Below, in pieces: positions 40,901 through 56,548 of a DNA stretch of 64,000 nucleotides. The stretch comes from Megalopta genalis (taxonomy: Eukaryota > Arthropoda > Insecta > Hymenoptera > Halictidae): positions 1 through 64,000 of the forward strand of contig NW_027476709.1 of the NCBI RefSeq assembly GCF_051020955.1, written 5' to 3'. Every line of letters begins with the position of its first letter. The first letter of the stretch is position 1. Position numbers and translations under genes: made by a program. The notes below the pieces were generated by a model. The model saw only the letters and a list, made by a program, of their open reading frames with translations. It was not told the DNA's origin and searched no databases.

Positions 40901-43900
40901 AAATACTTGTGATATACGTTATTTAGATTTAACTGCAGGCGAAACGAACGAGTTAGCTTCAAATCCAGGCGAAACACATGATTTACCTGCAAATCAATGC
41001 GATGTAGAGGGTTTAGCTTCAAATCCATGGGATACACAAGATTTAGCTTCAAATCAATGCGATGTAGAAGGTTCAGCCTCTAATCCATGCGACGCATATG
41101 TTTTAGCTTCAAATACTTGCGATATAAGTGATATAGCTTCAAAAGCTGGAGCAACAAACGAGGTTTCTTCAATTCCATGCGAAACAAATGATTTAGCTTC
41201 AAATCAATGCGAAGTAGAAGGCTTAGCTTCAAATCCATGCGAAACAAATGGTTTAGCTACAAATACTTGTGATATACATTATTAGCTACAACTGCATGCG
41301 AAACAAACGAGTTAGCTCCAAATCCACGCGAAACACATGATTTAGCTCCAAATACTTGCGATATAAGTGATATAGCTTCAAATACAGGCAAAACGAACGA
41401 GTTAGCTTCAAATCCATGCGAAACACATGATTCAGCTGCAAATCAATGCGATGTAGAAGGTTTAGCTTCAAATCCATGCCAAACACATGATTTAGCTTCA
41501 AATCAATGCGATGTAGAAGGATTAGCTTCAAATCCATGCCAAACACATGATTTACCTTCAAATCCATGGGATGTAGAAGGTTTAGATTCAAATCCATGCG
41601 AAACACATTATTTAGCTGCAGATCAGTGCGAAGTAGAAGGCTCAGGTTCAAATCCATGCGATTCAAATGGTTCATCTTCAAATACTTGTGAAAGACATGA
41701 TTTAGCTTCAACTGCATGCGATACAAACGAGTTAGCTTCAAATCAATGCGATGTAGAAAGTTTAGCTTCAAATCCATGCGGAACATATGGTTTAGCTACA
41801 AATACTTGTGATATACATTATTTAGTTACAACTGCATGCGAAACAAACGCGTTAGCTTCAAATCCATGCGAAACACACGATTTAGATTCAAATCAAAGCG
41901 ATGTAGAAGGTTTAGCTTCAAGTCCAAGCGAAACAGATGATTTAGCTTCAAATCAATGCGAAGTAGAAGGCTCAGCTTCAAATCCATGCGAAACGAATGA
42001 TTTAGCATCAAATACTTGCAAATATAAGTGATATAGCTTCAAATGCAGGCGAAACGAACGAGTTAGCTTCAAATCCATACGAAACACATGATTCAGCTGC
42101 AAATCAATGCGATGTAGAAGGTTTAGCTTCAAATCCATGACAAACACATGATTTAGCTTCAAATCCATGGGATGTAGAAGGTTTAGCTTCAAATCCATGC
42201 GAAACACATTATTTAGCTGCACATTAGTACGAAGTAGAAGGCTCAGGTGCAAATCCATGCGATTCAATGGTTCATCTTCAAATACTTGTGAAAGACATGA
42301 TATAGCTTCAACTGCATGCGAAACAAACGAGTTAGCTTCAAATCAATGCGATGTAGAAAGATTAGCTTCTAATCCATGCGAAACAAATGGTTTAGCTACA
42401 AATACTTTTGATATACATTATTTAGCTACAACTGCGTGCGAAACAAACGAGTTTGCTTCAAATCGATGCGAAACACACGATTTAGCTTCAAATCAATGCG
42501 ATGTAGAAGATTTAGCTTCAAATCCAAGCGAAACACGTGATTTAGCTTAACATACTTGCGATATAAGTGATCTAGTTTCAAATACAGGCGAAACGAACGA
42601 GTTAGCTTCAAATCCATTCGAAACACATCATTCAGCTGCAAATCAATGCGAAGTAGAAGGCTCGGGTTCAAATCAATGCGATTCAAATGGTTCATCTTCA
42701 AATAGTTGTGAAAGACATGATTTAGCTACAACTGCATGCGAAACAAACGAGTTAGCTTCAAATCCATGCGAAACACATGATTTAGTTTCAAATCAATGTG
42801 ATGTAGAAGGTTTAACTTCAAGTCCAAGCTAAACAAATGATTTAGCTTCAGATACTTGCGATATAAGTAATATAGCCTCAAATGCAGACGAAACAAACGA
42901 GTTAGCTTAAAATCTAAGCGAAAGACATGATTTAGCTAAAAATCGATACGATGTAGATGACTTAGCTTCAAATGCAAGCGGAACACATGATTTAGCTTCA
43001 AATCAATGCGATGTAGAAGGTTAAGCTTCAAATCAATAAGAGGTAGAAGGTTTAGCTTCAAATCCATACGAAACACATGATTTAGCTTCAAATCAATTCG
43101 AAGGACAAAGCTTAGATTAAAATCCATGCGAAACAAATGATTTAGCTTCAAATCAATGCGAAGTAGAAGGCATAGCTTCAAATCCATGCGAAACAAATGG
43201 TTTAGCTGCAAATACTTGTGATATACGTTATTTAGCTACAACTGCATGCGAAACAAACGAGTTAGCTCCAAATCCATGCGAAACACACGATTTATCTTCA
43301 AATCAATGCGATGTAGAAGGCTTAGCTTCAAATCCATACGACACATATGATTTAGCTTCAAATACTTGCGATATAAGTGATATAGCTTCAAATACAGGCG
43401 AATCGAACGAGTTAGCTTCAAATCCATGCGAAACACATGATTCAGCTGCAAATCAATACGATGTAGAAGGTTTAGCTTCAAATCCATGCCAAACACATGA
43501 TTTAGCTTCAATTCCATGGGATGTAGAAGGTTTAGCTTCAAATCCATGCGAAACACATTATTCAGCTGCACATCAGTGCGAAGTAGAAGGCTCGGGTTCA
43601 AATCAATGCGATTCAAATGGTTCATCTTCAAATACTTGTGAAAGACATGATTTATCTACAACTGCATGCGAAACAAACGAGTTAGATTCAAATCAATGCG
43701 ATGTAGAAAGTTTAGCTTCAGATCCATGCGACACATATGATTTAGCTTCAAATACTTGCTATATAAGTGATATAGCTTCAAAAGCAGGAGGAACAAACGA
43801 GGTAGCTTCAATTCAACGCGAAACAAATGATTTAGCTTCAAATCAATGCAAAGTAGAAGGCGTAGATTCAAATCCATGCGAAACAACTGGTTTAGCTGCA

Positions 43901-45193
43901 AATACTTGTGATATACATTATTTAGCTACAACTGCATGCGAAACAAACGAGTTACCTTCAGATACACGCGAAACAAATGATTTGGCTTCAAATCAATGCG
44001 AAGTAGCAGGCTAAGTTTAAAATCATGCGAATCAAATGGTTCAGCTTCAAATACTTGTGATATACATGATTTCGCTTCAACTGCATGTGAAACAAACGTG
44101 TTAGCTTCAAATCCAAGCGAAACAGATGATTTAGCTTCAAATCAATGCGAAGTAGTAGGCTCAGCTTCAAATTCATGCGAAACGAATGATTTAGCATCAA
44201 ATACTTGCAAATATAAGTGATATAGCTACAACTGCATGCGAAACAAACGAGTTAGCTTCAAATCCATGCGAAACACATGATTTAGTTTCAAATCAATGTG
44301 ATGTAGAAGGTTTAGCTTCAAGTCCAAGCTAAATAAATGATTTAGCTTCAGATACTTGCGATATAAGTGATATAGACTCAAATGCAGACGAAACAAACGA
44401 GTTAGCTTAAAATCTAAGCGAAAGACGTGATTTAGCTAAAAATCGATACGATGTAGATGACTTAGCTTCAAATGCAAGCGAAACACATGATTTAGCTTCA
44501 AATCAATGCGATGTAGAAGGTTAAGCTTCAAATCAATAAGAGGTTGAAGTTTTAGCTTCAAATCAATAGAATGTAGAAGGTTTAGCTTCAAATCAATGCG
44601 ACGTAAAAGGTTTAACTTCAAATCCATACGAAACACAAGATTTAGCTTCAAATCAATGCGATGTATAAGGTTTAGCTTCAAATCCAAGCGAAACACATGA
44701 TTTATCTACAAATACTTGCGATATAAGTGATATAGCTTCAAATACAGGCGAAACAAACGAGATATCTCCAAATCCATGCGAAACACACGATTTATCTTCA
44801 AATCAATGCGATGTAGAAGGTTTAGCTTCAAATCCATACGACACATATGATTAAGCTTCAAATACTTGCGATATAAGTGATATAGCTTCAAAAGCGGGAG
44901 GAACAATCGAGGTAGCTTCAATTCCATGCGAAACAAATGATTCAGCTTCAAATCAATGCGAAGTGGAAGGCTTAGCTTCAAATCCATGCGAAACAAATGG
45001 ATTAGCTACAAATACTTGTGATATACATTATTTAGCTACAACTGCATGCGAAACAGACGAGTTAGCTTCAAATCCATGCGAAACACACGATTTAGCTTCA
45101 AATCAATGCGATGTAGAAGGTTTAGCTTCAAATCCATGCGATACACAAGATTTAGCTTCAAATCAATGCGATGTAGAAGGTCCAGCTTCAAAT

Positions 45194-45532
45194 CCATGCG
45201 AAACAAATTGCTTAGCTTCAATTCAATGCGAAGTAGAAGGCTTAGCTGCAACTCCATGCGAAACAAATGGTTTAGCTTCCAATTAATGCGAAGTAGAAGG
45301 CTTGGCTTCAAATCCATGCGAAACAAATGGTTTAGCTTCAATTACTTGTGATACACGTTATTTAGATTTAACTGCATGCGCAACGAACGAGTTAGCTTCA
45401 AATCCGTGCGAAACAACATGGTTTAGCTGCAAATCAATGCGATGTAGAAGGTTTAGCTTCAAATCCATGCGAAACAAATGATTTAGCTTCAAATACTTGT
45501 GATATAAGTCATATAGATTCAACTGCAGCGAA
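45194..45532. repeat. Long-range paralogue of 22552-22890
   Basis: Counterpart of the left-domain segment at offset 22642, with the same AACAACATG insertion and TGCGCAACGAACGAG variant. It has lost one G in CTGCAGCGAAACG near 45526. Confidence 0.85.
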
Positions 45533-48500
45533 ACGAACGAGTTAGCTTCAAATCCAGGCGAAACACATGATTTAGCTGCAAATCAATGCGATGTAGAGGG
45601 TTTAGCTTCAAATCCATGGGATACACAAGATTTAGCTTCAAATCAATGCGAAGTAGAAGGCTTAGCTTCAAATCCATGCGAAACACGTGATTTTGATTCC
45701 AATTAATGGGAATTAGAAGTCTTAGCTTCAAATCCATGCGAAACAAATTGTTTTGCTTCAAATCGTTGTGATATACGTTATTTAGATTTAACTGCATGCG
45801 CAACGAACGAGTTAGCTTCAAAATCCATGCGATACACATGATGTAGCTTCAAATCAACGCGCAGTAGAGGGATTAGCTTCAAATCCATGCGAAACAAATG
45901 ATTTAGCTTCGAATAATTGCGGTATAAATGAAATAGCTACAAATGCAGGCGAAACAAACGATTTAGCTTCAAATCCATACGAAACAAATGATTTAGCTGC
46001 AAATCAATGCGATGTAGAAGGTTTAGATTCAAATCCATGCGAAACCAATGATTTTGCTTCAGATACTTGCGATATAAGTGATATAGCTTCAAATGCAGAC
46101 GAAACAAACGAGTTAGCGTCAAATCCAAGCGAACCACATGATTTAGCTTCAAATCAATGCGAAGTAGAAGGCTTAGCATCAAATCCATGCGAAACACATG
46201 TTTTAGCTGAAAATCAATGCGGTGTAGAAGGTTTAGCTTCAAATCAATGCTATGCAGAAAGTTTAGCTTCAAATCCATGCGAAACAAATGATTTAGCTCC
46301 AGATTCATGCGATTTAAGTGATATAGCTTCAAATGAATGCGAAACAAACGAGTTAGCGTCAAATCCAAGCGAACCACATGATTTAACTTCAAATCAATGC
46401 GTAGTAGACGGCTTAGCTTCAAATACAAAAAAAAATGATTTTTCTTCAGATAATTGCGATATAAGTGATATAGCTTCAAATGCACGCGGACAATACGAGT
46501 TAGTTTCAAATCCATTCGATACGTATGATTTAGCTTCAAATCAATGCGACGTTGAAGGCTTAGCTTCAAATCAATACGAATCATATGGTTTAGATTCAGT
46601 TACTTGTGATAAACATGATTTAGCTGCAACTGCATGCGAAAAAAACGAGTTAGCTTCCAATCCATGAGAAACACATGATTTAGCTTCAAATCAATGCGAA
46701 GTAGAGGGCTTAGCTTCAAATCAATGCGAAACATATGGTTTAGCTTCAAATACTTGTGATATACATGATTTAACTTCAACTGCATGTGAAACGGATGATT
46801 TGGCTTGAAATGCTTGAGAATATAAGTGATATAGATTCAACTGCATGCGAACCAAACGATTTATATTCAAATCTATGAGAAACACATAATTTAGCTTCAA
46901 ATTAAGGCTAAGTAGAAGGCTTAGCGTGAAGTCCATGCGACACAAATTCTTTAGCTTCATATACTTGTGGTATGCATGATTTAGCTTCAGCTGCATGCGA
47001 AATAATCGATTTAGCTTCACACCCAAGGGAAACACATGACATAACTGCAAATCAATGCGAAGTAGAAGACTTATCATGAAACCCATGCGAAACTAATGAT
47101 GTGGCTTCAAATACTTGCGAATATAAGTTTTAAAGCTTCAACTGCATGCGAAACAAACGAGTTAGCTTCAAATCCAAGAGAAACACTTAATTTAACTTCA
47201 AGTCAAAGCGAAGTAGAAGGATTAGATTCATATCCATGCGAAACGAATGGTTTAGTTTCAAATAATTGCGAATATAAGTGATACAGCTTCAAGTGCATTC
47301 GAAACTAACGAGTTAGCTTCAACTCCATGCGACACACATGATTAAGCTTCAAATCAGTGCGATGTAGATAGTTTGCTTCAAATCCATGCGATACACAAGA
47401 TTTAGCTTCAACGCAATGCGATGTAGTAGGTTCAGCTTCAAATCCATGCGATATAAGTGATATAGCTTCAAAAGCAGGAGGAACAAACGAGGTAGCTTCA
47501 ATTCCATGCAAAACAAATGATACAGCTGCAAATATATGCGATGTAGAAGGTTTAGCTTCAAATCCATGCGCAACACACGATTTAGCTTCAAATCAATGCG
47601 ATGTAGAATGTTTAGCTTCAATTCCATGCTAAACACATGATTCAGCTTCAAATCCATGCGAAACACATTATTTAGCTGCTAATCAGTGCGATGTAGCAGG
47701 TTCAGCTTCAAATCCATGCGGCACATATGATTTAGCTTCAAATACTTGCGATATAAGTGATATAGCTTCAAAAGCTGGGGGAACAAACGAGGTAGCTTCA
47801 ATTTCATGCGAAACAAATGATTTAGCTTCAAATCAATGCTATGTAGACGGCTTAGCTTCAAATTCATGCGAAACAAATGGTTTAGCTACAAATACTTGTG
47901 ATATACATTATTTAGCTAGAACTGCATGCGAAACAAACGAGTTAGCATCAAATCCATGCGAAACACATGTTTAAGCTTCAAATCAATGCGATGTAGATGG
48001 TTTGCTTCAAATCCATGCGATACACAAGATTTAGCTTCAAATCAATGCGATGTAGTAGGTTCAGCTTCAAATCCATGCGATATAAGTGATATAGCTTCAA
48101 AAGCAGGAGGAACAAAGGAGTTAGCTTCAAATCCATGCGAAACACACGATTTATCTTCAAATCAATGCGATGTCGAAGGTTTAGCTTCAAATCAATAAGA
48201 GGTAGAAGGTTTAGCTTCAAATCAATAGAATATAGAAGGTTTAGCTTCAAATCAATGCGATGTAGAAGGTTTAGCTTCAAATCCATACGAAACAAATGAT
48301 TTAGCTTCAAATCAATGCGATGTAGAAGGATCAGCTTCAAGTCCATCCGACACATATGATTTAGCTTCAAATCCATGCGAAACAAATAATTTAGCATCAG
48401 ATACTTGCGATATAAGTGATATAGCTTCAAATTTAGGGGAAACAAACGAGTTAGCATCAAATCTATGCAAAACACATGATTAAGCTTCAAATCAATGCTA

Positions 48501-50040
48501 TGTAGAAGGTTTAGCTTCAAATCCAAGCTAAACAAATGATTTAGCTTCAGATACTTGAGATATAAGTGATATAACCTCAAATGCAGACGAAACAAACGAG
48601 TTAGATTGAAATCTAAGCGAAAGAAACGATTTAGTTTAAATTCGATGCGATGTAGATGGCTTAGCTTCAAATGCAAGCGAATCACATGATTTAGCTTCAA
48701 ATCAATGCGATGTAGAAGGTTTAGCTTCAAATCACTAAGAGGTAGAAGGTTTAGCTTCAAATCAATAGAATGTATAAGGTTTAGCTTCAAATCAATAGAA
48801 TGTATAAGGTTTAGCTTCAAATCCATGCGAAACACATTATTTAGCTGCAAATCAGTGCGAAGTAGAAGACTCAGGTTCAAATCCATGCGATTCAAATGTT
48901 TCATCTTCAAATACTTGTGAAAGACATGATTTTGCTTCAACTCCATGCGAAACAAACGAGTTAGCTTCAAATCAATGCGATGTAGAAAGTTTAGCTTCAA
49001 ATCCATGCGAAACATATGGTTTAGCTACAAATACTTGTGATACACATTATTTAGCTACAAGTGCATGCGAAACGAACGAGTTAGCTTCAAATCCATGCGA
49101 AACACACGATTTAGCTTCAAATCAATGCGATGTAGAAGGTTTAGCTTCAAATCCAAGCGAAACACATGATTTAGCTTCAAATACTTGCAATATAAGTGAT
49201 CTAGCTTCAAATACAGGCGAAACGAACGAGTTAGCTTCAAATCCATGCGAAACAAATGATTTAGCTTCAAATCAATGCGAAGTAGAAGGCGTAGCTTCAA
49301 ATCCATGCGAAACAAATGGTTTAGCTACAAATACTTGTGGTATACATTATTAAGCTACAACTGCATTCGAAACTAACGAGTTAGCTTCAAATCCATGCGA
49401 GACACACGATTTATCTTCAAATCAATGCGATGTAGAAGGTTTAGCTTCAAATCAATAAGAGATATAAGGTTTAGCTTCAAATCAATAGAATATAGAAGGT
49501 TTAGCTTCAAATCAATGCGATGTAGAAGGTTTAGCTTCAAATCCATACGAAAGACATGATTTAGCTTCAAATCAATGCGATGGAGAAGGTTTAGCTTCAA
49601 ATCCAAACGAAACACATGATTTAGCTTCAAATCAGTTCGAAGGACAAGGCTTAGATTCAAATTCTTGCGAAACAAATAATTTAGCTTCAAATGAATGCGA
49701 AGTAGAAGGCTTAGCTTCAATTCCATGCAAATCAAATGGTTTAGCTACAAATACTTGTGATATACATTATTTAGCTACAACTGCATGCGAAACGAACGAG
49801 TTAGCTTCAAATCAATGCGAAACACATGATTTAGCTGCAAATCAATGTGATGTAGAAGGTTTAGCTTCGAATCCATGCGATACACAAGATTTAGATTCAA
49901 ATCAATGCGATGTAGAAGGTTTAGCTTCAAATCAATAAGAGATAGAAGGTTTAGCTTCAAATCAATAGAATGTAGAAGGTTTAGCTACAAATCAATGCGA
50001 TGTAGTAGGTTCAGCTTCAAATCCATGCGGCACTTATGAT

Positions 50041-50720
50041 TTAGCTTCAAATACTTGCGATATAAGTGATATAGCTTCAAATGGAAGCGAAACGAACGAG
50101 TTAGCTTCAAATTCATTGGAAACACATGATTTAGCTGCAAATCAATGCGATGTAGAAGGTTTAGCTTCAAATCAATGCGATGTAGAAGGTTTAGCTTCAA
50201 ATCAATGCGATGTAGAAGGTTTAGCTTCAAATCCATGCGAAACAAATGATTTAGCTTCAAATGAATGCGAAGTAGAAGGCTTAGCTTCAATTCCATGCAA
50301 AACAAATGGTTTAGCTACAAATACTTGTGATATACATTATTTAGATACAACTGCATGCGAAACAAATGAGATAGCATCAAATCCATGCTATATACATGAT
50401 TTAGCTTCAAATCAATGCGATGTAGTAGGTTTAGCTTCAAATCCATGCGATACACAAGATTTAGCTTCAAATCAATGCGATGTAGTAGGTACAGCTTCAA
50501 ATCCATGCGGCACTTATGATTTAGCTTCAAATACTTGCGATATAAGTGATATAGCTTCAAATGGAAGCGAAACGAACGAGTTAGCTTCAAATTCATTGGA
50601 AACACATGATTTAGCTGCAAATCAATGCGATGTAGAAGGTTTAGCTTCAAATCAATGCGATGTAGAAGGTTTAGCTTCAAATCAATGCGAAGTAGAAGGC
50701 TTAGCTTCAAATCCATGCGA
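50041..50720. repeat. 480-bp-offset duplication with beta runs
   Basis: About 50020-50200 matches about 50500-50680 at offset 480 (16 monomers), including GGCACTTATGATTTAGC, TTCAAATGGAAGCG and AATTCATTGGAAACAC. Each copy holds two to three identical beta monomers in a row. Confidence 0.85.
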
Positions 50721-53141
50721 AACAAATGATATAGCTTCAAACACTTCGGGTGTAAGTGATATAGCTTCAAATGAAGACTAATCAAACGAGTTAGCTTCAA
50801 AATCCACGCGATACACATGATTTAGCTTCAAATACTAGCGATATAAGTGATGTAGATTCAACTGCAGGGGAAACGAACGAGTTAGCTTCAAATCCATGCG
50901 AAACACATGATTTAGCTGCAAATCATGCGATGTAGAAGGTTTAGCTTCAAATCCATGCGAAACAAATGATATAGCTTCAAACATTTGTGGTGTAAGTGAT
51001 ATAGCTTCAAATGAAGACTAATCAAACCAGTTAGCTTCAAAATCCACGCGATACACATGATTTAGCTTCAAATACTAGCGACATAAATCATGTAGATTCG
51101 ACTGCAGGCGCACCGAACGAGTTAGTTTCAAATCCATGCGAAACACATTATTTAGCTGCAAATCAATGCGATGTAGAAGGTTTAGCTTCAAGTCAATGCG
51201 ATGTAGAAGGTTTAGCTTCAAATCCATACGAAACACATGATTCAGCTTCAAATCAATGCGATGTAGAAGGTTTAGCTTCAAATCCATGCCATACTCAAGA
51301 TTTAGCTTCAAATCAATGCGATGTAGAAGGTTCAGTTTCAAATCCATGCGACACATATGATTTAACTTCAAATACTTGCGATATGTGTGATATAGCTTCA
51401 AAAGCTGTAGGAACAAACGAGGTAGCTTCAATTCCATGCGAGAAACATGATTTAGCTTCAAATCAAAGCGATGTAGAAGGTTTAGCTTCAAAACAATAAG
51501 AGGTAGAAGGTTTAGCTTCAAATCAATAGAATGTAGAAGGTTTCGTTTCAAATCAATGCGATGTAGAAGGTTTAGCTTCAAATCCATACGAAACACATGA
51601 TTTAGCTTCAAATCAATTCGCAGGACAAGACTTAGATTCAAATCCATGCGAAACAAATGATTTAGCTTCAAATCAATGTGATGTAGAAGGATCAGCTTCA
51701 AATCCATGCCAAACACATGATTTGGATTCAAATCCATGGGATGTAGAAGGTTTAACTTCAAATACATGCGGAACACATTATTTAGCTGCAAATAGGTGCG
51801 AAGTAGAAGGCTCGGGTTCAAATCAATGCGATACACAAGATTTAGCTTAAAATCAATGCGATGTAGTAGGTTCAGCTTCAAATCCATGCGACACATATGA
51901 TTTAGCTTCAAATATTTGCGATATAAGTGATATAGCTTCGAAAGCTGTAGGAACAAACGAGGTAGCTTCAATTCCATGCGAGAAACATGATTTAGCTTCA
52001 AATCAATGCGATGTAGAAGGTTTAGCTTCAAATTCACGCGAAACATATGATTTAGTTTCAAACACTTGGGGTATAAGTGATATAGCTTCAAATGCAGACT
52101 AATCAAACGATTTAGTTTCAAAATCCACGCGATACCCATGATTTAGCTTCAAATACTTGCGATATAAGTGATGTAGATTCAACTGCAGGCGAAACGAACG
52201 AGTTAGCTTCAAATCCATTCGAAACACATGATTTAGCTGCAAATCAATGCGATGTAGAAGGTTTAGCTTCAAAACAATAAGAGGTAGAAGGTTTAGCTTC
52301 AAATCAAGAGAATGTAGAAGGTTTAGCTTCAAATCAATGCGATGTAGAAGGTTTAGCTTCAAATCCATGCAAAACACGTGATTTATCTTCCAATTAATGC
52401 GAAGTAGAAGGCTTAGCTTCAAATCCATGCGAAACACATGATTCAGCTGCAAATCAATGCGATGTAGAAGGTTCAGCTTCAAATCCATGCGAAACAAATG
52501 ATATAGCTTCAAACACTTGGGGTATAAATGATATAGCTTCAAATGAAGACTAATCAAACGAGTTAGCTTCAAAATCCACGCGATACACATGATTTAGCTT
52601 CAAATATTAGCAATGTAGAAGGTTTAGCTTCAAATCCATGCGATACACAAGATTTAGCTTCAAATCAATGCGATGTAGTAGGTTCAGCTTCAAATCCATG
52701 CGACACATATGATTTAGCTTCAAATACTTGCGATATGAGTGATATAGCTTCAAAAGCTGTAGGAACAAACGTGGCAGCTTCAATTCCATGCGAGAAACAT
52801 GATTTAGCTTCAAATCAATGCGATGTAGAAGGTTTAGCATCAAATTAACGAAAAACATATGATTTAGCTTCAAACAATTGGGGTATAAGTGATATAGCTT
52901 CAAATGCAGACTAATCGAACGATTTAGCTTCAAAATCCACGCGATACACATGATTTAGCTTCAAATACTTGCGATATAAGTGATGTAGATTCAACTGCAG
53001 GCGAAACGAACGAGTTAGCTTCAAATCCATGCGAAACACATGATTTAGCTTCTAATCAGTGCGATATAGAAAGTTTAGCTTCAAATCCACGCGAAACAAA
53101 TGATTTAGCTTCAAACACTTGGGGTATAAGTGATACAGCTT

Positions 53142-53530
53142 CAAATGCAGACTAATCAAATGAGTTAGCTTCAAAATCCACGCGATACACATGATTTAGC
53201 TTCAAACACTTGCGATATAAGTGATGTAGATTCAACTGCAGGCAAAACGAAGGAGTTAGCTTCAAATCCATGCGAGACACATGATTTAGCTGCAAATCAA
53301 TGTGATGTAGTAGGTTTAGCTTCAAATCCCTGCGATACACAAGATTTAGCTTCAAATCAATGCGATGTAGAAGGTTCAGCTTCAAATCCATGCGACACAT
53401 ATGATTTAGCTTCAAATACTTGCGATATAAGTGTTATAGCTTCAAAAGCTGGAGGAACAAACGAGGTGGCTTCAATTCCATGCGAAACAAATGATTTAGC
53501 TTCAAATCAATGCGAAGTAGAAGGCGTAGC
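53142..53530. repeat. Paralogue of 54854-55242
   Basis: Matches at offset 1712, sharing AATCCCTGCGATACACAAG and AAGTGTTATAGCTTC. The segment is related to the front part of blocks C1 and C2 as well. Confidence 0.8.
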
Positions 53531-55224
53531 TTCAAATCCATGCGAAACAAATGGATTAGCTACAAATACTTGTGACATAGATTATTTAGCTACAACTGCA
53601 TGCGAAACTAACGAGTTAGCTTCAAATCCATGCGAAACGCACGATTTATCTTCAAATCAATGCGATGTAGAAGGTTTGTTTCAAATCAATAAGAGGTAGA
53701 TGGTTTAGCTTCAAATAAATAGAATATAGAAGGTTTAGCTTCAAATAAATGCGATGTAGAAGGTTTAGCTTCAAATCCATACGACACACATGATTTAGAT
53801 TCAAATCAATTCGAAGGACAAGGCTTAGATTCAAATCCATGCGAAACAAATGATTTAGCTTCAAATGAATGCGAAGTAGAAGGTTTAGCTTCAAATCCAT
53901 GCAAAACACGTGATTTGTCTTCCAATTAATGCGAAGTAGAAGGCTTAGCTTCAAATCCATGCGAATCAAATGGTTTAGCTTCAAATACTTGTGATATACG
54001 TTATTTAGATTTAACTGCATGCGCCACGAACGAGTTAGCTTCAAATCCATGCAAAACACATGATTTATCTGCAAATCAATGCGATGAAGAAGGTATAGCT
54101 TCAAATCCATGCGAAACAAATGATATAGCTTCAAACACTTGTGGTGTAAGTGATATAGCTTCAAATGAAGACTAATCAATCGAGTTAGCTTCAAAATCCA
54201 CGCGATACACATGATTTAGCTTCAAATACTAGCGATATAAGTCATGTAGATTCAACTGCAGGCGAACCGAACAAGTTAGTTTCAAATCCATGCGAAACAC
54301 ATTATTTAGCTGCAAATCAATGCGATGTAGAAGGTTTAGCTTCAAGACAATAAGAGGTAGAAGGTTTAGCTTCAAATCAATAGTATGTAGAAGGTTTAGC
54401 TTCAAGTCAATGCGATGTAGAAGGTTTAGCTTCAAATGCATACGAAACACATGATTTAGCTTCAAATCAATGCGATGTAGAAGGTTTAGCTTCAAATCCA
54501 TGCAAAACACGTGATTTTTCTTCCAATTAATGCGAAGTAGAAGGCTTATCTTCAAATCCATGCGAATCAAATGGTTTAGCTTCAAATTCTTGTGCTATAC
54601 GTTATTTAGATTTAACTGCATGCGCAACGAACGAGTTAGCTTCTAATCCATGCGAAACACATGATTTAGCTGCAAGTCAATGCGATGAAGAAGGTTTAGC
54701 TTCAAATCCATGCGAAACAAATGATATAGCTTCAAACACTTGGGGTGTAAGTGATATAGCTTCAAATGAAGACTAATCAAACGAGTTAGCTTCAAAATCC
54801 ACGCGAAACAAATGATTTAGCTTCAAACACTTGGGGTATAAGTGATACAGCTTCAAATGCAGACTAATCAAATGAGTTAGCTTCAAAATCCACGCGATAC
54901 ACATGATTTAGCTTCAAACACTTGCGATATAAGTGATGTAGATTCAACTGAAGGCAAAACGAACGAGTTAGCTTCAAATCCATGCGAGACACAGGATTTA
55001 GCTGCAAATCAATGTGATGTAGAAGGTTTAGCTTCAAATCCCTGCGATACACAAGATTTAGCTTCAAATCAATGCGATGTAGAAGGTTCAGCTTCAAATC
55101 CATGTGACACATATGATTTAGCTTCAAATACTTGCGATATAAGTGTTATAGCTTCAAAAGCTGGAGGAACAAACGAGGTGGCTTCAATTCCATGCGAAAC
55201 AAATGATTTAGCTTCAAATCAATG

Positions 55225-56548
55225 CGAAGTAGAAGGCTTGGCTTCAAATCCATGCGAAACAAATGGTTTAGCTTCAAATACTTGTGATATACGTTATTTA
55301 GATTTAACTGCATGCGCAACGAACGAGTTAGCTTCAAATCCATGCGAAACACACGATTTATCTGCAAATCAATGCGATGTAGAAAGTTTAGCTTCAAATC
55401 CACGCGAAACAAATGATATAGCTTCAAACACTTGGGGTATAAGTGATATAGCTTCAAATGCAGACTAATCAAATGAGTTAGCTTCAAAATCCACGCGATA
55501 CACATGATTTAGCTTCAAACACTTGCGATATAAGTGATGTAGATTCAACTGCAGGCAAAACGAACGAGTTAGCTTCAAATCCATGCGAAACACATGATTT
55601 AGCTGCAAATCAATGTGATGTAGAAGGTTTAGCTTCAAATCCCTGCGATGCACAAGATTTAGCTTCAAATCAATGCGATGTAGAAGGTTCAGCTTCAAAT
55701 CCATGTGACACATATGATTTAGCTTCAAATACTTGCGATATAAGTGTATATCTTCAAAAGCTGGAGGAACAAACGAGATGGCTTCAATTCCATGCGAAAC
55801 AAATGATTTAGCTTCAAATCAATGCGAAGTAGAAGGCGTAGCTTCAAATCCATGCGAAACAAATGGTTTAGCTACAAATACTTGTGATATAGATTATTTA
55901 GCTACAACTGCATGCGAAACTAACGAGTTAGCTTCAAATCCATGCGAAACACACGATTTATCTTCAAATCAATGCGATGTAGAAGGTTTGCTTCAAATCA
56001 ATAAGAGGTAGATGGTTTAGCTTCAAATCAATAGAATATAGAAGGTTTAGATTCAAATAAATGCGATGCAGAAGGTTTAGCTTCAAATCCATACGACACA
56101 CATGATTTAGATTCAAATCAATTCGAAGGACAAGGCTTAGATTCAAATCCATGCGAAACAAATGATTTAGCTTCAAATGAATGCGAAGTAGAAGGCTTGG
56201 CTTCAAATCCATGCAAAACAAATCGTTTAACTACAAATACTTGTGATATACATTATTTAGCTACAACTGCATGCGAAACAAACGAGTTAACTTCAAATCA
56301 ATGCGATGCACATGATTTAGCTTCAAATCAATGCGATGTAGAAGGTTTAGCTTCAAATCCATGCGAAACACATTATATAGCTGCAAATCAGTGCGAAGTA
56401 GAAGGCTCGGGTACAAATCAATGCAATGCAAATGTTTCATCTTCAAATACTTGTGAAAGATATGATTTAGCTGCAACTGCATGCGAAACACATGATTTAG
56501 CTTCAAATCAATGCGATGTAGAAGGTTTAGCTTCAAATCCATGCAAAA
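55225..56548. repeat. C1 block
   Basis: About 1.32 kb match 59552-60875 at constant offset 4327. Shared private marks include AAGTGTATATCTTC (one-base loss), AATCCCTGCGATGCAC and GTTTGCTTCAAATC. Few differences are visible, so the copies are young. Confidence 0.88.
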
